From assembly GCF_003086775.1 (NCBI RefSeq), contig NZ_CP026001.1, forward strand, positions 3,126,407 to 3,190,406: a stretch of 64,000 bases of DNA, read 5' to 3'. The notes under the pieces are model-generated. The model had not been told where the DNA came from. It saw only the letters and a program-made list of their open reading frames with translations, and made no database searches. The DNA is from Stenotrophomonas sp. ZAC14D1_NAIMI4_1. GTDB lineage: Bacteria > Pseudomonadota > Gammaproteobacteria > Xanthomonadales > Xanthomonadaceae. A program made the position numbers and the translations under genes. Below, one piece after another: positions 23,621 to 33,057 of this stretch (position 1 is the stretch's first letter; each line of letters starts with the position of its first letter).

Positions 23621-25180
23621 ATGAAATTCAGTTCGCAGACCCTGCGTACCTTCACCACCCTGCACACCTGGGTCGGCCTGGTGGCCGGCTTCGGCCTGTT
23701 CGTGGCGTTCTATGCCGGTGCCCTCACCCTGTTCCACCACGACCTGCCGATGTGGCAGACGCCGGGCGCGGCCAGCGTGCTGCCGTCCGGGCTGGATGAT
23801 GCGCAGTACCTGCTGGACGACGTGCTGGCCAAGCACCCGGAGGCGCGCCGCCATGTCGGCATGACCTTCCCCGGCGCCGAGCACCCGCAGCCGCTGGCCT
23901 ACTGGCAAGGGGCCGACGGCGGCTGGCGCTATGCCTGGCCCGGTCAGACCGGCGGCAGCCCGACGCCGCCGCAGGCCGGCCTGGCCGAGCTGGTCAACGA
24001 GCTGCACTACAGCCTGGGCCTGCCGGTGGCCGGCATCTACGTGATGGGCATCGTCAGCCTGCTGTACGGCATGGCCCTGCTCAGCGGCGTGGTCATCCAC
24101 CTGCCCAAGCTGCTGGGTGACCTGTTCGCGCTGCGCCCGGGCCGCAACCTCAAGCAGATGTGGCAGGACGCGCACAACGTGATCGGCGTGCTCAGCCTGC
24201 CGTTCCACCTGATGTTCGCGGTGACCGGCGCCCTGCTCTGCCTGGTGTTCATTCAGATCGCCCTGCTCAACCCGCTCATCTTCGAAGGCAAGGCCATGCA
24301 GGTGGTGCCGGCGGCGATGGACACCGCGCCGGTGCGCGAGGCCGCGGGCGTGCCGGCCGCACCGGGCAGCCTGCGCGAGCTGCACGCACGCGCCCTGGAA
24401 GTGGCGCGCGCACAGGGCGTTGCCGATTTCGAACCGGCCTACCTGAAGCTGGCCAATGGCGCAGATGCCAACGCCACCATCGAGATCACCGGCGAATCCA
24501 GCGGCACCCTCGGCCCGCTCGGCTCGGTCGCACTGGATGTGGCCAGTGGCCGCGTGCTGGCCAGCCAGCTGCCCGGCCATCGCGATGCCAACCACGCCAC
24601 GCTCAGCGCGGCGTACGCCCTGCACTTCGGCGAGTTCGGCAACGGCGTGGTGGTCTGGCTGTACTTCCTGCTGGGGCTGGGCGGCGCCTTCCTGTTCTAC
24701 TCGGGCAACCTGCTGTGGATCGAATCGCGGCGCAAGCGCCGGCAGCCGCAGCAGCCGCGTTCGGGAGTGAACATGGCGCGGGCGACGGTGGGCGTGTGCA
24801 TCGGCCTGTGCGTGGCGATTTCGGTGGCGTTCGTCACCGCGCTGGTGCTCGAACGGGTGGCCCCGGCCGCGGTGGACCACGGCATCCGCTGGGCCTGCTT
24901 CGGCACCTGGGCGGCGTGCGCGCTGTGGGCGGCCCTGCGCCGGCCGGCGCAGGCCGCGCGTGAACTGCTGTGGGCCGCAGCCATCAGCACCGCCCTGGTG
25001 CCGGTGATGCATGGCGCACTCAACGGCGACTGGCCGTGGCTGGCCGCCGCGCGCGGGCTGTGGCCGCTGTTCTGGATCGACGTGGTGGCGCTGGCGATGG
25101 CGTTCGGCTTTGCGCGGCTGGCGGTGGCCAGCCAGCGCCGTGCCCGTGATGGCGACCCCAACAGCGTGTGGGCCAATTGA
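23621..25180 (+). CDS. PepSY-associated transmembrane protein
   Basis: 519 aa. N-terminal helix TLHTWVGLVAGFGLFVAFYAG, then periplasmic PepSY-like region, helix at about 140-165, a helix pair near 185-215 (LSLPFHLMFAVTGALLCLVF), a second periplasmic domain, and five hydrophobic segments to the C-terminus. Conserved histidines near membranes (TLHTW, LFHHDL, ELHYSLGLP) recall PepSY_TM proteins proposed to reduce or handle ferric-siderophores at the inner membrane. Last gene of the receptor operon. Confidence 0.85.
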   Translation: MKFSSQTLRTFTTLHTWVGLVAGFGLFVAFYAGALTLFHHDLPMWQTPGAASVLPSGLDDAQYLLDDVLAKHPEARRHVGMTFPGAEHPQPLAYWQGADGGWRYAWPGQTGGSPTPPQAGLAELVNELHYSLGLPVAGIYVMGIVSLLYGMALLSGVVIHLPKLLGDLFALRPGRNLKQMWQDAHNVIGVLSLPFHLMFAVTGALLCLVFIQIALLNPLIFEGKAMQVVPAAMDTAPVREAAGVPAAPGSLRELHARALEVARAQGVADFEPAYLKLANGADANATIEITGESSGTLGPLGSVALDVASGRVLASQLPGHRDANHATLSAAYALHFGEFGNGVVVWLYFLLGLGGAFLFYSGNLLWIESRRKRRQPQQPRSGVNMARATVGVCIGLCVAISVAFVTALVLERVAPAAVDHGIRWACFGTWAACALWAALRRPAQAARELLWAAAISTALVPVMHGALNGDWPWLAAARGLWPLFWIDVVALAMAFGFARLAVASQRRARDGDPNSVWAN

Positions 25181-25186
25181 GGCACC

Positions 25187-25209
25187 CGCCGGGCATGGCC
25201 CGGCGCTAC
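25187..25209. repeat. SMAG palindrome
   Basis: Minus-oriented GTAG element with arms CGCCGGGC / GCCCGGCG, between convergent 3' ends of the PepSY gene and the GH18 gene. Confidence 0.8.
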
Positions 25210-25219
25210 CAGTCCGGGG

Positions 25220-26404
25220 TCAATCGCCGACGCGGGCCTTGTGCCACGGTGCCAGCATGGCGTTGAGCAGGCTGGCCTGTTCGTCATCGCCGGTCAGCTC
25301 CCACATGAACACGCCGGCCAGGCCCTGCTCGCGGGCGAACTGCGCGCGCAGGCCGATGGAACGCGGGTCTTCGTAGCTGATGAAGATCTTCTCGGCCGCG
25401 TTGTACAGCCAGGGGCTCTGCGCCTGCGGCTGCCAGTGTTTCGTCCAGCCCGGCTGGTCCAGGTAACGGGCCTTGATCACCCGCCAGTCGCCGGCATCGG
25501 CCGGTGCGCTGTAGGCCTGGTACACCCCATCAGGCGCCTCGCCGGTCACCTTGAAGCCACGCCCGTAGAACGGCACGCCCAGCACCAGCTTGTCGGCCGG
25601 CACGCCATGGTCGCGGTAGTACTGCACCGCACCGGCCACGTTGTTCCAGCGCCGCAGCTCCGGCGCCAGCGGGTCGGCCGCCACTTCATGCAGCGGCGCG
25701 TTGAAGGTGGACACCGCCGAGAAGCCGGTGCCCATGTCGTAGCTCATCAGGTTGATGAAATCGAGCACATTGGCCAGCGCCGGCAGGTCATAGCTGGCGG
25801 CCGGATCATACGGGCCATCGGTCTGCAGGCGGCCGGCTGCGAGGGCGGCGGTCAGCAGCATCGGCTGGCCAAGCTTGCGGCCGCGCGCATCCAGCGCCAC
25901 GCGGAACGCCTGCGCGAGCCGGGTCATGTTCGCGCGGTCCTGCGGGCGATGGGCCAGCTCCTTCGGGCCGCCACTGACCGGGAATTCCCAGTCGATGTCC
26001 ACGCCATCGAAGCTGCCCGCGTACTGGTCGAAGAACAGCGCCATGCACGAATCGACCAGGCGCTTGCGGCTGGCCTCGGTCAGCGCGGCATCGGAAAAGC
26101 CACCGGCGCCCCAGCCGCCGATGGAGATCAGCGTGCGCAGGTGCGGGTGCGCCTTCTTCAGCTCGGCCAGCGCGGCGAAGTTGTCCGCCGCTTCGGCGCC
26201 GACCGTGCAGCGCCCTGCGTCGATGGTGGAGAACGCATAGAACAGGTGGGTGAGGCGATCGGCTGGAATACGCGACACCGGGTAGCGCTCGGCCGAACCA
26301 CCGGGGTAGTAGGCACCGTAGATCGGCGGCTGCGCCGCGTGGCTGGCGACAGGAACGGCGGCGGCGATCAGCAGGGCAAGCCCGGCCAAGGTCTGGCGCA
26401 ACAT
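25220..26404 (-). CDS. Secreted glycoside hydrolase family 18 (chitinase-type)
   Basis: 394 aa from ATG 26402-26404, with GGGAG 6 bases before it. Signal peptide 1-24 (ALLIAAAVPVASHAA). TIM-barrel motifs: LISIGGWG at 92-99 and FDGVDIDWEF at 132-141 with catalytic Glu140 and Asp136/138; NLMSYDM and GVPFYGRGF follow, and the C-terminal VFMWELTGDD carries the barrel Trp. Cleaves chitin or related beta-1,4-GlcNAc polymers outside the cytosol. No carbohydrate-binding module is seen. Confidence 0.93.
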   Translation of the reverse strand: MLRQTLAGLALLIAAAVPVASHAAQPPIYGAYYPGGSAERYPVSRIPADRLTHLFYAFSTIDAGRCTVGAEAADNFAALAELKKAHPHLRTLISIGGWGAGGFSDAALTEASRKRLVDSCMALFFDQYAGSFDGVDIDWEFPVSGGPKELAHRPQDRANMTRLAQAFRVALDARGRKLGQPMLLTAALAAGRLQTDGPYDPAASYDLPALANVLDFINLMSYDMGTGFSAVSTFNAPLHEVAADPLAPELRRWNNVAGAVQYYRDHGVPADKLVLGVPFYGRGFKVTGEAPDGVYQAYSAPADAGDWRVIKARYLDQPGWTKHWQPQAQSPWLYNAAEKIFISYEDPRSIGLRAQFAREQGLAGVFMWELTGDDEQASLLNAMLAPWHKARVGD

Positions 26405-26419
26405 GGAAACTCCCGGTAG

Positions 26420-26445
26420 GTAGAGACGAGCGTGCTCGACTCTAC
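26420..26445. repeat. SMAG palindrome in GH18 5' region
   Basis: GTAG-headed hairpin with arms AGACGAGC / GCTCGACT plus closing CTAC, 16 bp upstream of the GH18 start and close to the start of the divergent TPR gene, so it lies in a promoter region. Confidence 0.75.
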
Positions 26446-26496
26446 ACGGATCCGGCATCGGCTAAGGTAGCCGCGGATCTTCAATCGCACACGGAC

Positions 26497-27486
26497 ATGA
26501 GCACAGACGACAACGCCTCCCACGATGACACCCAGGATGCACTGCAGGCCCTGGAGGCACGCGCCTATGCGGCGTTCGACGATGGCGAACTGGCGCAGGC
26601 CGCGGACCTGTTCGGCGAGCTGATCGGCCATGCGCCGGAGATCCCCTACCTGCATTACATGCGCGGGCTGGCGCACAAGTACCTGCGCAACTGGCCTGCT
26701 TCGCTGCAGGACAACCTGCGTTCGGCGCAGGTGCGCGGGGACTTCGACGAGGCCACGGCCTGGAATGCCGGCATCGCTGCTTCGGCCGTGGGTGACTGGG
26801 CCGAGGCACGGCGGCAGTGGACGCACTGTGGCATCACCCTGCCCGAGGGTGAGGGGGCGATCACAGGCGACTTCGGCGTGGCCTGCGTGCGCCTGGCACC
26901 CTGGGCCGATGCCGAGGTGGTGTACATGAGCCGCATCGACCCGGTGCGCGCGCGCATCGACAACGTGCCTCTGCCCGAAAGCGGCTTCCGCTTCGGCGAC
27001 ATCGTGCTGCATGACGGTGCCTGCACGGGCCTGCGCACCTACCGCGACATCGAGGTGCCGGTGTTCAACGCGATGCAGCGCCTGCAGGCATCGGACATGG
27101 CGACCTTCACCGTGTTCGTGCAGTGCGACGGCCCCGAGGACGTCGCAGCCCTGGAGGCCATGACCCTGCCCGGCATCGGCACGGTCGAGGATTGGACCGC
27201 CACCGTGCGCCGGCTGTGCCGCCGCTGCAGCTACGGCACGCCGCACCGGCATGACGACGACGCCGGCAACGATGATGGCGGTGGTTGGGCACGCGAGCGT
27301 GATCTGGGCATTGCCGCCCAGGGCCGGGCCGCGGTGGAAAAGCTGCTGGCCACCTGGACCGCTGCGGCACCGGGGCGCGTGCTGCAGGCCATCGAGCAGC
27401 GCGAGCATCCGCTGAGTGATCCGGCGCCGGGCCAGGTGTGGTGGCTGGGCGAGGAAGAAGAGGATGAGCGCGTCAACCAAGGTTGA
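26497..27486 (+). CDS. Tetratricopeptide-like repeat protein of unknown function
   Basis: 329 aa. Residues about 15-110 form helical repeats of TPR type (AYAAFDDGELAQAADLFGEL, YMRGLAHKYLRNWPASLQDN, AGIAASAVGDWAEARRQW). The rest is a mixed domain with FRFGDIVLHDGACTGLRTY, and a His/Asp-rich loop HRHDDDAGNDDGGG; the C-terminus is Glu-rich. No signal peptide. Not recognised beyond the repeats; divergent from GH18. Confidence 0.75.
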   Translation: MSTDDNASHDDTQDALQALEARAYAAFDDGELAQAADLFGELIGHAPEIPYLHYMRGLAHKYLRNWPASLQDNLRSAQVRGDFDEATAWNAGIAASAVGDWAEARRQWTHCGITLPEGEGAITGDFGVACVRLAPWADAEVVYMSRIDPVRARIDNVPLPESGFRFGDIVLHDGACTGLRTYRDIEVPVFNAMQRLQASDMATFTVFVQCDGPEDVAALEAMTLPGIGTVEDWTATVRRLCRRCSYGTPHRHDDDAGNDDGGGWARERDLGIAAQGRAAVEKLLATWTAAAPGRVLQAIEQREHPLSDPAPGQVWWLGEEEEDERVNQG

Positions 27487-27567
27487 CACCCACACGCCTT
27501 GTGGCACAGGGGCTTCAGCATTCTTCAGGCAGGTTTCCAGCACTTCAGGCGCCACGCAGGTTCAATC

Positions 27568-27589
27568 GGGCTCCCCTTTGATGGAGCCC
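27568..27589 (+). promoter_or_regulatory. Hairpin covering the ribosome binding site of the serine hydrolase gene
   Basis: GGGCTCC (27568-27574) and GGAGCCC (27583-27589) form a 7-bp stem. The 3' arm contains the GGAG that is the only Shine-Dalgarno of the ATG at 27594. Translation may depend on melting this structure, or it may be the end of an upstream element. Confidence 0.5.
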
Positions 27590-27593
27590 GACG

Positions 27594-28658
27594 ATGCGTT
27601 CGACCCTGCCTGCCCTGGCCCTGCTCTGCGCCGTATTCGCCCTGCCCTTCGCGGCCCGCGCCACGCCACCTGACCCAGCCCGCCTGCAGGCCCTGCAGCA
27701 GGCCATCGCCACCGACGAACTGAAGCAGATCCGCAGCGTGCTGCTGCAGGTGGATGGCAAGGTGGTCTACGAGGGCTATTTCAACGGCGCCGATGCGCAG
27801 ACCCTGCACGACGTGCGCTCGGCCAGCAAGGGCGTGACAGCGCTGCTGGTCGGTGCCGCCATCGGCGATGGCACGCTGCCCGGCGTGCAGGCCCGGGTGT
27901 ACGACTACTTCCCGGCCTTCACTGCCCGGCACGCCATCGATTCGCGCCTGCGCGGCACGACCGTGCAGGACCTGCTGACCATGAGCAGCCTCTGGGAATG
28001 CGATGACGAGAACCCGTTCTCGGCCGGCCACGAGGAGCGCATGTACGTGCGCGAGCGCTGGCTGGACTTCGCCCTGGCCCTGCCGGTGAAGGGCTTCGCG
28101 CCGTGGATGCAGCGCCCGGAGGACAGCCCGCATGGCCGCGCATTCGCGTACTGCACCGCCAGCCCGTTCGTGCTGGGCGCCGTGCTGGAACAGGCCAGTG
28201 GCCAACCGCTGGCCGAGTACGCCGCACGGGTCCTGGAGCGGCCGCTGGGCATCACCCGCAGCCAGTGGAACCGCTCGCCGGAGGGCATCGGCATGGGCGG
28301 CGGCGGCACGCGCTACCGCACGCAGGACCTCGCGCGGTTCGGCCAGCTGGTGCTGGACGGTGGCCGCTGGCAGGGCCGCCAGCTCGTGCCCAGGGACTAC
28401 ATCGAGGCGATGGTGCAGGCGCAGGCAACCACCTCCGACGGCAGCGACTACGGCTACCAGTGGTGGGGCCTGAAGCTGGACGTGCAGGGTTCGCCGCGTA
28501 CGGTCTGGGCGATGTCCGGCAACGGCGGCAACTACGTCTTCGTGCTGCCCGAGCAGCGCGTGGTGGCGGTAGTCACCAGCCAGGCGTTCAACCGCAACTT
28601 CGCCCACCCGCAGTCGCGGCGCATCCTCACCGAGTTCCTGCTGCCGGCGCTGCGCTGA
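27594..28658 (+). CDS. Serine hydrolase, beta-lactamase/class C fold
   Basis: 354 aa. Signal peptide about 1-23 (LALLCAVFALPFAARA). The SxxK nucleophile motif is S76-A-S-K79 (VRSASKGVTALLVG); the second motif region is FAYCTASPFVLG; near the C-terminus AMSGNGGNYVFVLPE holds the HxG/KTG-equivalent position. Such proteins include esterases, D-aminopeptidases and beta-lactamase-like enzymes, so the substrate is open. Its last 32 bp overlap the convergent regulator gene. Confidence 0.85.
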   Translation: MRSTLPALALLCAVFALPFAARATPPDPARLQALQQAIATDELKQIRSVLLQVDGKVVYEGYFNGADAQTLHDVRSASKGVTALLVGAAIGDGTLPGVQARVYDYFPAFTARHAIDSRLRGTTVQDLLTMSSLWECDDENPFSAGHEERMYVRERWLDFALALPVKGFAPWMQRPEDSPHGRAFAYCTASPFVLGAVLEQASGQPLAEYAARVLERPLGITRSQWNRSPEGIGMGGGGTRYRTQDLARFGQLVLDGGRWQGRQLVPRDYIEAMVQAQATTSDGSDYGYQWWGLKLDVQGSPRTVWAMSGNGGNYVFVLPEQRVVAVVTSQAFNRNFAHPQSRRILTEFLLPALR

Positions 28659-30192
28659 GCGCGGCCAGGTCATCCGGCCGCCACGGTGCCGCCAGCACCA
28701 GCGCACGCTGGCGCGCAATGTCGGTGTCGAGGCGATCCAGCAGCGCAGGCCACCCCGGGGCGTTGTGCAGGGGCACGAACAGGGGCGTCACGCGCAGCCA
28801 TGCCACGTCGCGGAAGCCATCGTCGACGGCCTGATGCAGCGCTGCCACGGCGTCTGTGTGGCGCCCGCCGGCCTGCAGCAGCAGCGCCCGTTCCAGCGCC
28901 GCGTCCGGCCAGCCGTCGCCGGCGTTGGCGGCGCGCTGCTGCAGCCGCTCACCGAGCCACATCGCCCGTGAGGGTGGCACGCCATGCAGGTCCGCCAGGG
29001 TCTGGCCGAGCGACTGCTGGGGCCGAAGCTGGCGGCCACGCTCGAACGCCGCGGCGGCCGCCGCCGGGTCGCCGGCCAGCAGTGCCAGCTCGCCCTGCAG
29101 GCGCAGCAGTTGTGGATGCGGCGTGCCGCGCGCGAGCGCCTCGTCCAGCGCCTGCCTGGCCTGCTCCGGCGCGCCGGCCACATACAGGCTGCGCGGCCAG
29201 GCGATATTGGAAAACACGTTGTCCGGGTACAGTTGGAAGTTGCGCGCATGGCGCTGCGCGGCGGCCTGGGTGAAGCCAAGCAATTCCAGTTCGCGCGCGA
29301 CCTGCACGTCACGGAAGCGGACGCGCTCTGGCGCCTTCAGCGACAGGTTCCCGCGCAACGCCGTGACCAGCTCGCCACGCTCCTGCTGCAGGTAGGCCAG
29401 CGATGCGCGGCTGCGTTCGTCGGCGGGGTCCAGCTCGATGGCGCGCGAGTAGCCCGCGATGGCCTGCCGCATGTCGCCCAGGCAATCCTGCGCGTAGCCC
29501 CACAGGGCGTGCGCGGCAGCATCATCCGGCGCGCGCTGGCGCTCCTGGTCGGCCAAGCGCAGTGCTTCTTCCATCTGCGCGGGCGTGCCGTTGAACAGGC
29601 ACCCCTGCGCGGACAGCGCCCGTGACAGGCCACGGCGGGCCGGTACGGATTCGGGATCGGCCTGCAAGGCCTGCCGGTACAGGCTGATCGCCCGTTCGTT
29701 GTTGCTGGCCTGGCCGATGCCGGCGTAATAGTCGGCGCGTTGCAGCACCGGCTGCGCGGCCCCCTGCGGTACTGGCCGTGGCCACAGCACGAATACGACC
29801 GCGGCCACGGCCACTGCCGCGGCAGCCGTGGCTGTCCAGGCGGCCTTCCGGTCCCATCCTGATCGCGCGGGCGGTGCGCTGACCGCGACCGGTTGCGCGC
29901 AGAGCTGGTAACCGCGACCGCGCACGGAACGGATGTAACGCGGGTGCCGGCTGTCATCACCAAGGGCCTGGCGCAGCAGCTTGACCCGCTGGCTGACCGC
30001 GTCTTCGCCGACCACCGCCGGTGCCCAGACCTCGGCGGCCAGGGTATCGAAATCCACGACGTCGGTACCGTGGGCCAGCAGCACGTCCAGCAGGATCCAG
30101 GTCATGCCGCTTATCGGCAGCGGTTCGCCAGCGCGGCTGACCCGTCGGGCCGGGCGATCGATGTCCAGGTCCAGCAGGCGAAGGGTGTCCAT
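28627..30192 (-). CDS. CadC-like transcriptional regulator with TPR domain
   Basis: 521 aa. Residues about 5-97 are an OmpR/PhoB-type winged helix (LLDVLLAHGTDVVDFDTLAAEVW, VSQRVKLLRQALGD, IRSVRGRGYQL). A membrane helix at 117-140 (ATAAAAVAVAAVVFVLW) follows, then a long helical TPR-like domain predicted outside the cytosol. This one-component architecture is like CadC/ToxR: membrane-anchored DNA binding coupled to a sensor. The target may be the adjacent serine hydrolase (inference). Confidence 0.88.
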   Translation of the reverse strand: MDTLRLLDLDIDRPARRVSRAGEPLPISGMTWILLDVLLAHGTDVVDFDTLAAEVWAPAVVGEDAVSQRVKLLRQALGDDSRHPRYIRSVRGRGYQLCAQPVAVSAPPARSGWDRKAAWTATAAAAVAVAAVVFVLWPRPVPQGAAQPVLQRADYYAGIGQASNNERAISLYRQALQADPESVPARRGLSRALSAQGCLFNGTPAQMEEALRLADQERQRAPDDAAAHALWGYAQDCLGDMRQAIAGYSRAIELDPADERSRASLAYLQQERGELVTALRGNLSLKAPERVRFRDVQVARELELLGFTQAAAQRHARNFQLYPDNVFSNIAWPRSLYVAGAPEQARQALDEALARGTPHPQLLRLQGELALLAGDPAAAAAAFERGRQLRPQQSLGQTLADLHGVPPSRAMWLGERLQQRAANAGDGWPDAALERALLLQAGGRHTDAVAALHQAVDDGFRDVAWLRVTPLFVPLHNAPGWPALLDRLDTDIARQRALVLAAPWRPDDLAALSAAPAAGTR

Positions 30193-30235
30193 GGGCGAAG
30201 CATAGCGTTACGGCTGCGCCGGAAGACAGGCAAAG

Positions 30236-30261
30236 AAAAAGCGGGCCGAAGCCCGCTTTTT
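30236..30261 (-). terminator. Terminator downstream of pnp
   Basis: GCGGGC-TTC-G-GCCCGC stem with A and T runs on both sides; works in both directions. Ends the rpsO-pnp transcript after two SMAG elements. Confidence 0.8.
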
Positions 30262-30274
30262 CATTTCAGCGAAG

Positions 30275-30344
30275 GTGTGAGGACCAACGGTCCTCACCTA
30301 CCGACCTCTGCGCGAAGGTGTGAGGACCAACGGTCCTCACCTAC
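30275..30344. repeat. Pair of SMAG palindromes downstream of pnp
   Basis: Two minus-oriented copies (30275-30301 and 30318-30344), each with arms TGAGGACC / GGTCCTCA, identical in the core, in the same orientation, between pnp and its terminator. Confidence 0.8.
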
Positions 30345-30364
30345 CGTCATCGACCAGAGGTCGA

Positions 30365-32473
30365 TTACTCGGCGCTGGCGCCTTCGCCTTCTTCCACGGC
30401 CTTCATCGACAGGCGGATACGGCCCTGCTTGTCGACTTCCAGGACCTTGACCTTGACCACATCGCCTTCCTTCAGCACGTCGCCGACCTTCTCGACGCGG
30501 TCGCTGGAGATCTGCGACACGTGGACCAGACCGTCCTTGCCCGGCAGGATCGTGACGAACGCACCGAAGTCCATGATCTTGGCGACCTTGCCTTCGTAGA
30601 TGCGGCCCGGCTCGACGTCCGAGGTGATCTGCTCGATGCGGGCCTTGGCGGCCTGGGCAGCGATGGCGTTGACCGAAGCGATGACGATGGTGCCGTCATC
30701 CTGGATGTCGATCTGGGTGCCGGTTTCCTTGGTGATGGCCTGGATGGTCGAGCCACCCTTGCCGATCACTTCGCGGATCTTGTCCGGGTGGATCTTGATG
30801 GTCAGCAGGCGCGGCGCGTAGTCCGACAGCTCTTCACGCGGAGCGGTCAGGCCGTGGGCCATTTCGCCCAGGATGTGCAGACGGCCAGCCTTGGCCTGCT
30901 GCAGAGCCTGCTTCATGATCTCTTCGGTGATGCCTTCGATCTTGATGTCCATCTGCAGGGCGGAGATGCCCTCAGCGGTACCGGCAACCTTGAAGTCCAT
31001 GTCGCCCAGGTGATCTTCGTCACCCAGGATGTCGGACAGGACGACGAAGCGATCGCCTTCCTTGACCAGGCCCATGGCGATACCGGCAACCGGTGCCTTC
31101 ACCGGCACGCCGGCGTCCATCAGGGCCAGCGACGAACCGCAGACCGAGGCCATCGACGAGGAGCCGTTCGACTCGGTGATTTCCGAGACGACGCGGATGG
31201 TGTACGGGAAGGATTCCAGCGACGGCATCACAGCCAGCACGCCGCGCTTGGCAAGGCGACCGTGGCCGATTTCGCGGCGCTTCGGGCCCATCATGCGGCC
31301 GGTCTCACCCACCGAGTACGGGGGGAAGTTGTAGTGGAACAGGAAGTTTTCCTTGTACTCACCGGAGACGGCATCGATGACCTGGCCATCACGGGCGGTG
31401 CCCAGGGTGATGGTCACGATGGCCTGCGTTTCACCGCGGGTGAACAGCGAGGAACCGTGGGTACGCGGCAGGATGCCGGTCTGCACGGCGATCGGGCGGA
31501 CGGTGTCCAGCTGACGGCCGTCGATGCGGACCTTGGTGTCCAGCACCGAGTTGCGCATGGTGCTGTATTCCAGCTCGCCGAATTCCTTCGACAGCTCGGC
31601 CGGGTTCCAGCCCTCAGCGGCCACGCGGCCAGCCAGGGTTTCAACCACGTCCTTCTTGATCGCCGAGATGGCGTCACGGCGCTGCAGCTTGTCGCGCACC
31701 TGGAAGGCTTCGCCCAGGCGCGGGCCGATGGCTTCCTGCAGGGCGCTGATCAGCGCGTCGTTCTTGGCCGGGGCCACCCAGGTCGACGGCTTGGTGCCGG
31801 CTTCCACGGTCAGCTCGTTGATCGCGTTGATGACCTTCTGCATTTCGCGGTGACCGAAGGTCACGGCGCCCAGCATCACGTCTTCGGACAGCAGCGCGGC
31901 TTCGGATTCAACCATCAGCACGGCGTTGGCGGTACCGGCAACGACCAGTTCCAGCTCCGAATCCTTCAGTTCCGACACGGTCGGGTTGAGGATGTACTCA
32001 CCGTTCTTGTAGCCGACCTTGGCGGCGGCGATCGGACCCTTGAACGGGGTACCGGCCAGCGACAGGGCAGCCGAGGCACCGATCAGCGCCGGGATGTCAC
32101 CGTCGATTTCCGGGTTCAGCGACATCACCGTGGCGATGATCTGGACTTCGTTCTTGTAGTCTTCCGGGAACAGCGGACGGATCGGACGGTCGATCAGACG
32201 CGAGATCAGGGTTTCCTTCTCGGTCGCGCGGCCTTCGCGCTTGAAGAAGCCACCCGGGATACGGCCACCTGCGTAGAACTTCTCCTGATAGTCACAGGTC
32301 AGGGGGAAGAAATCCTGGCCTTCGCGCGCGCTCTTGGCGGCAACGGCGGAGACCAGCAGCACGGTGTCGTCGAACTTGACGATGACGGCGCCACCGGCCT
32401 GACGGGCGATTTCGCCGGTTTCAAGCGTGACGGTGTGCTTGCCGTACTGGAAGGTTTTGGTGATTTTTGCCAC
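30365..32473 (-). CDS. pnp: Polynucleotide phosphorylase
   Basis: 702 aa from a GTG at 32471-32473 with AAGGA 9 bases upstream. Two RNase PH domains (about 5-145 and 310-450; [52 protein letters not shown]), a helical linker, a KH domain near 553-612 ([18 protein letters not shown]), and an S1 domain near 620-690. Phosphorolytic 3'-5' exoribonuclease of the RNA degradosome. Downstream of rpsO as in E. coli. Confidence 0.98.
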   Translation of the reverse strand: MAKITKTFQYGKHTVTLETGEIARQAGGAVIVKFDDTVLLVSAVAAKSAREGQDFFPLTCDYQEKFYAGGRIPGGFFKREGRATEKETLISRLIDRPIRPLFPEDYKNEVQIIATVMSLNPEIDGDIPALIGASAALSLAGTPFKGPIAAAKVGYKNGEYILNPTVSELKDSELELVVAGTANAVLMVESEAALLSEDVMLGAVTFGHREMQKVINAINELTVEAGTKPSTWVAPAKNDALISALQEAIGPRLGEAFQVRDKLQRRDAISAIKKDVVETLAGRVAAEGWNPAELSKEFGELEYSTMRNSVLDTKVRIDGRQLDTVRPIAVQTGILPRTHGSSLFTRGETQAIVTITLGTARDGQVIDAVSGEYKENFLFHYNFPPYSVGETGRMMGPKRREIGHGRLAKRGVLAVMPSLESFPYTIRVVSEITESNGSSSMASVCGSSLALMDAGVPVKAPVAGIAMGLVKEGDRFVVLSDILGDEDHLGDMDFKVAGTAEGISALQMDIKIEGITEEIMKQALQQAKAGRLHILGEMAHGLTAPREELSDYAPRLLTIKIHPDKIREVIGKGGSTIQAITKETGTQIDIQDDGTIVIASVNAIAAQAAKARIEQITSDVEPGRIYEGKVAKIMDFGAFVTILPGKDGLVHVSQISSDRVEKVGDVLKEGDVVKVKVLEVDKQGRIRLSMKAVEEGEGASAE

Positions 32474-32578
32474 GGAGGGTGTCCTTGGGGATGCTGTCTG
32501 CGAATTTGGACCGTCGGCGACCCATGCCGCCTGCGGGTGACCGGATCGTTCCGGTCTGAATCGGTATTTCGGTGCTAC

Positions 32579-32612
32579 AAAACAAAACCGCGGCGCATCG
32601 CTGCGCCGCGGG
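32579..32612 (-). terminator. Terminator between rpsO and pnp
   Basis: CCGCGGCGCA pairs with TGCGCCGCGG (10 bp, 4-base loop), followed on the minus strand by TTTTGTTTTG. A strong intrinsic terminator in the classical rpsO-pnp position. Confidence 0.85.
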
Positions 32613-32623
32613 GGATTCTTTGC

Positions 32624-32884
32624 TTAGCGACGCAGGCCAAGCTTTTCGATCAGGGCCTTGTAACGCTCGACGTCCTTCTTCTTCAGGTAGTCGAGCAGGC
32701 TGCGACGGCGGTTGACCATCTGCAGCAGGCCGCGGCGGCTGTGGTGGTCCTTCTTGTGGGTCTTGAAGTGGCCGGTCAGCAGTTCGATGCGGGCGGTCAG
32801 CAGGGCAACCTGGACTTCCGGGGAGCCGGTGTCAGCCGAGCTGCGCTTGTTGTCTTCAATGACCTTCTGGGTGTCGATCGACAT
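32624..32884 (-). CDS. rpsO: 30S ribosomal protein S15
   Basis: 86 aa from ATG 32882-32884 ([33 protein letters not shown]). Contains [31 protein letters not shown], the rRNA-binding region. Primary 16S rRNA-binding protein. The upstream frame extension has no start signal. Confidence 0.99.
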   Translation of the reverse strand: MSIDTQKVIEDNKRSSADTGSPEVQVALLTARIELLTGHFKTHKKDHHSRRGLLQMVNRRRSLLDYLKKKDVERYKALIEKLGLRR

Positions 32885-33057
32885 TTTCTTTTTCTCTGTG
32901 ATGCGTGGCCGGCAGGAACGCGCTTCGCGCACCGCCAGGCTCGCCGTGGACTACGAGGATGAAACCTGCGCGAGGCAGGTTGCCGGAAAACGGCCGCGAA
33001 ATTGTAACGGTCAGGGGCTCCGGGAACAAGGACCGGGGCTGAACCGCCCTCCCCCTG

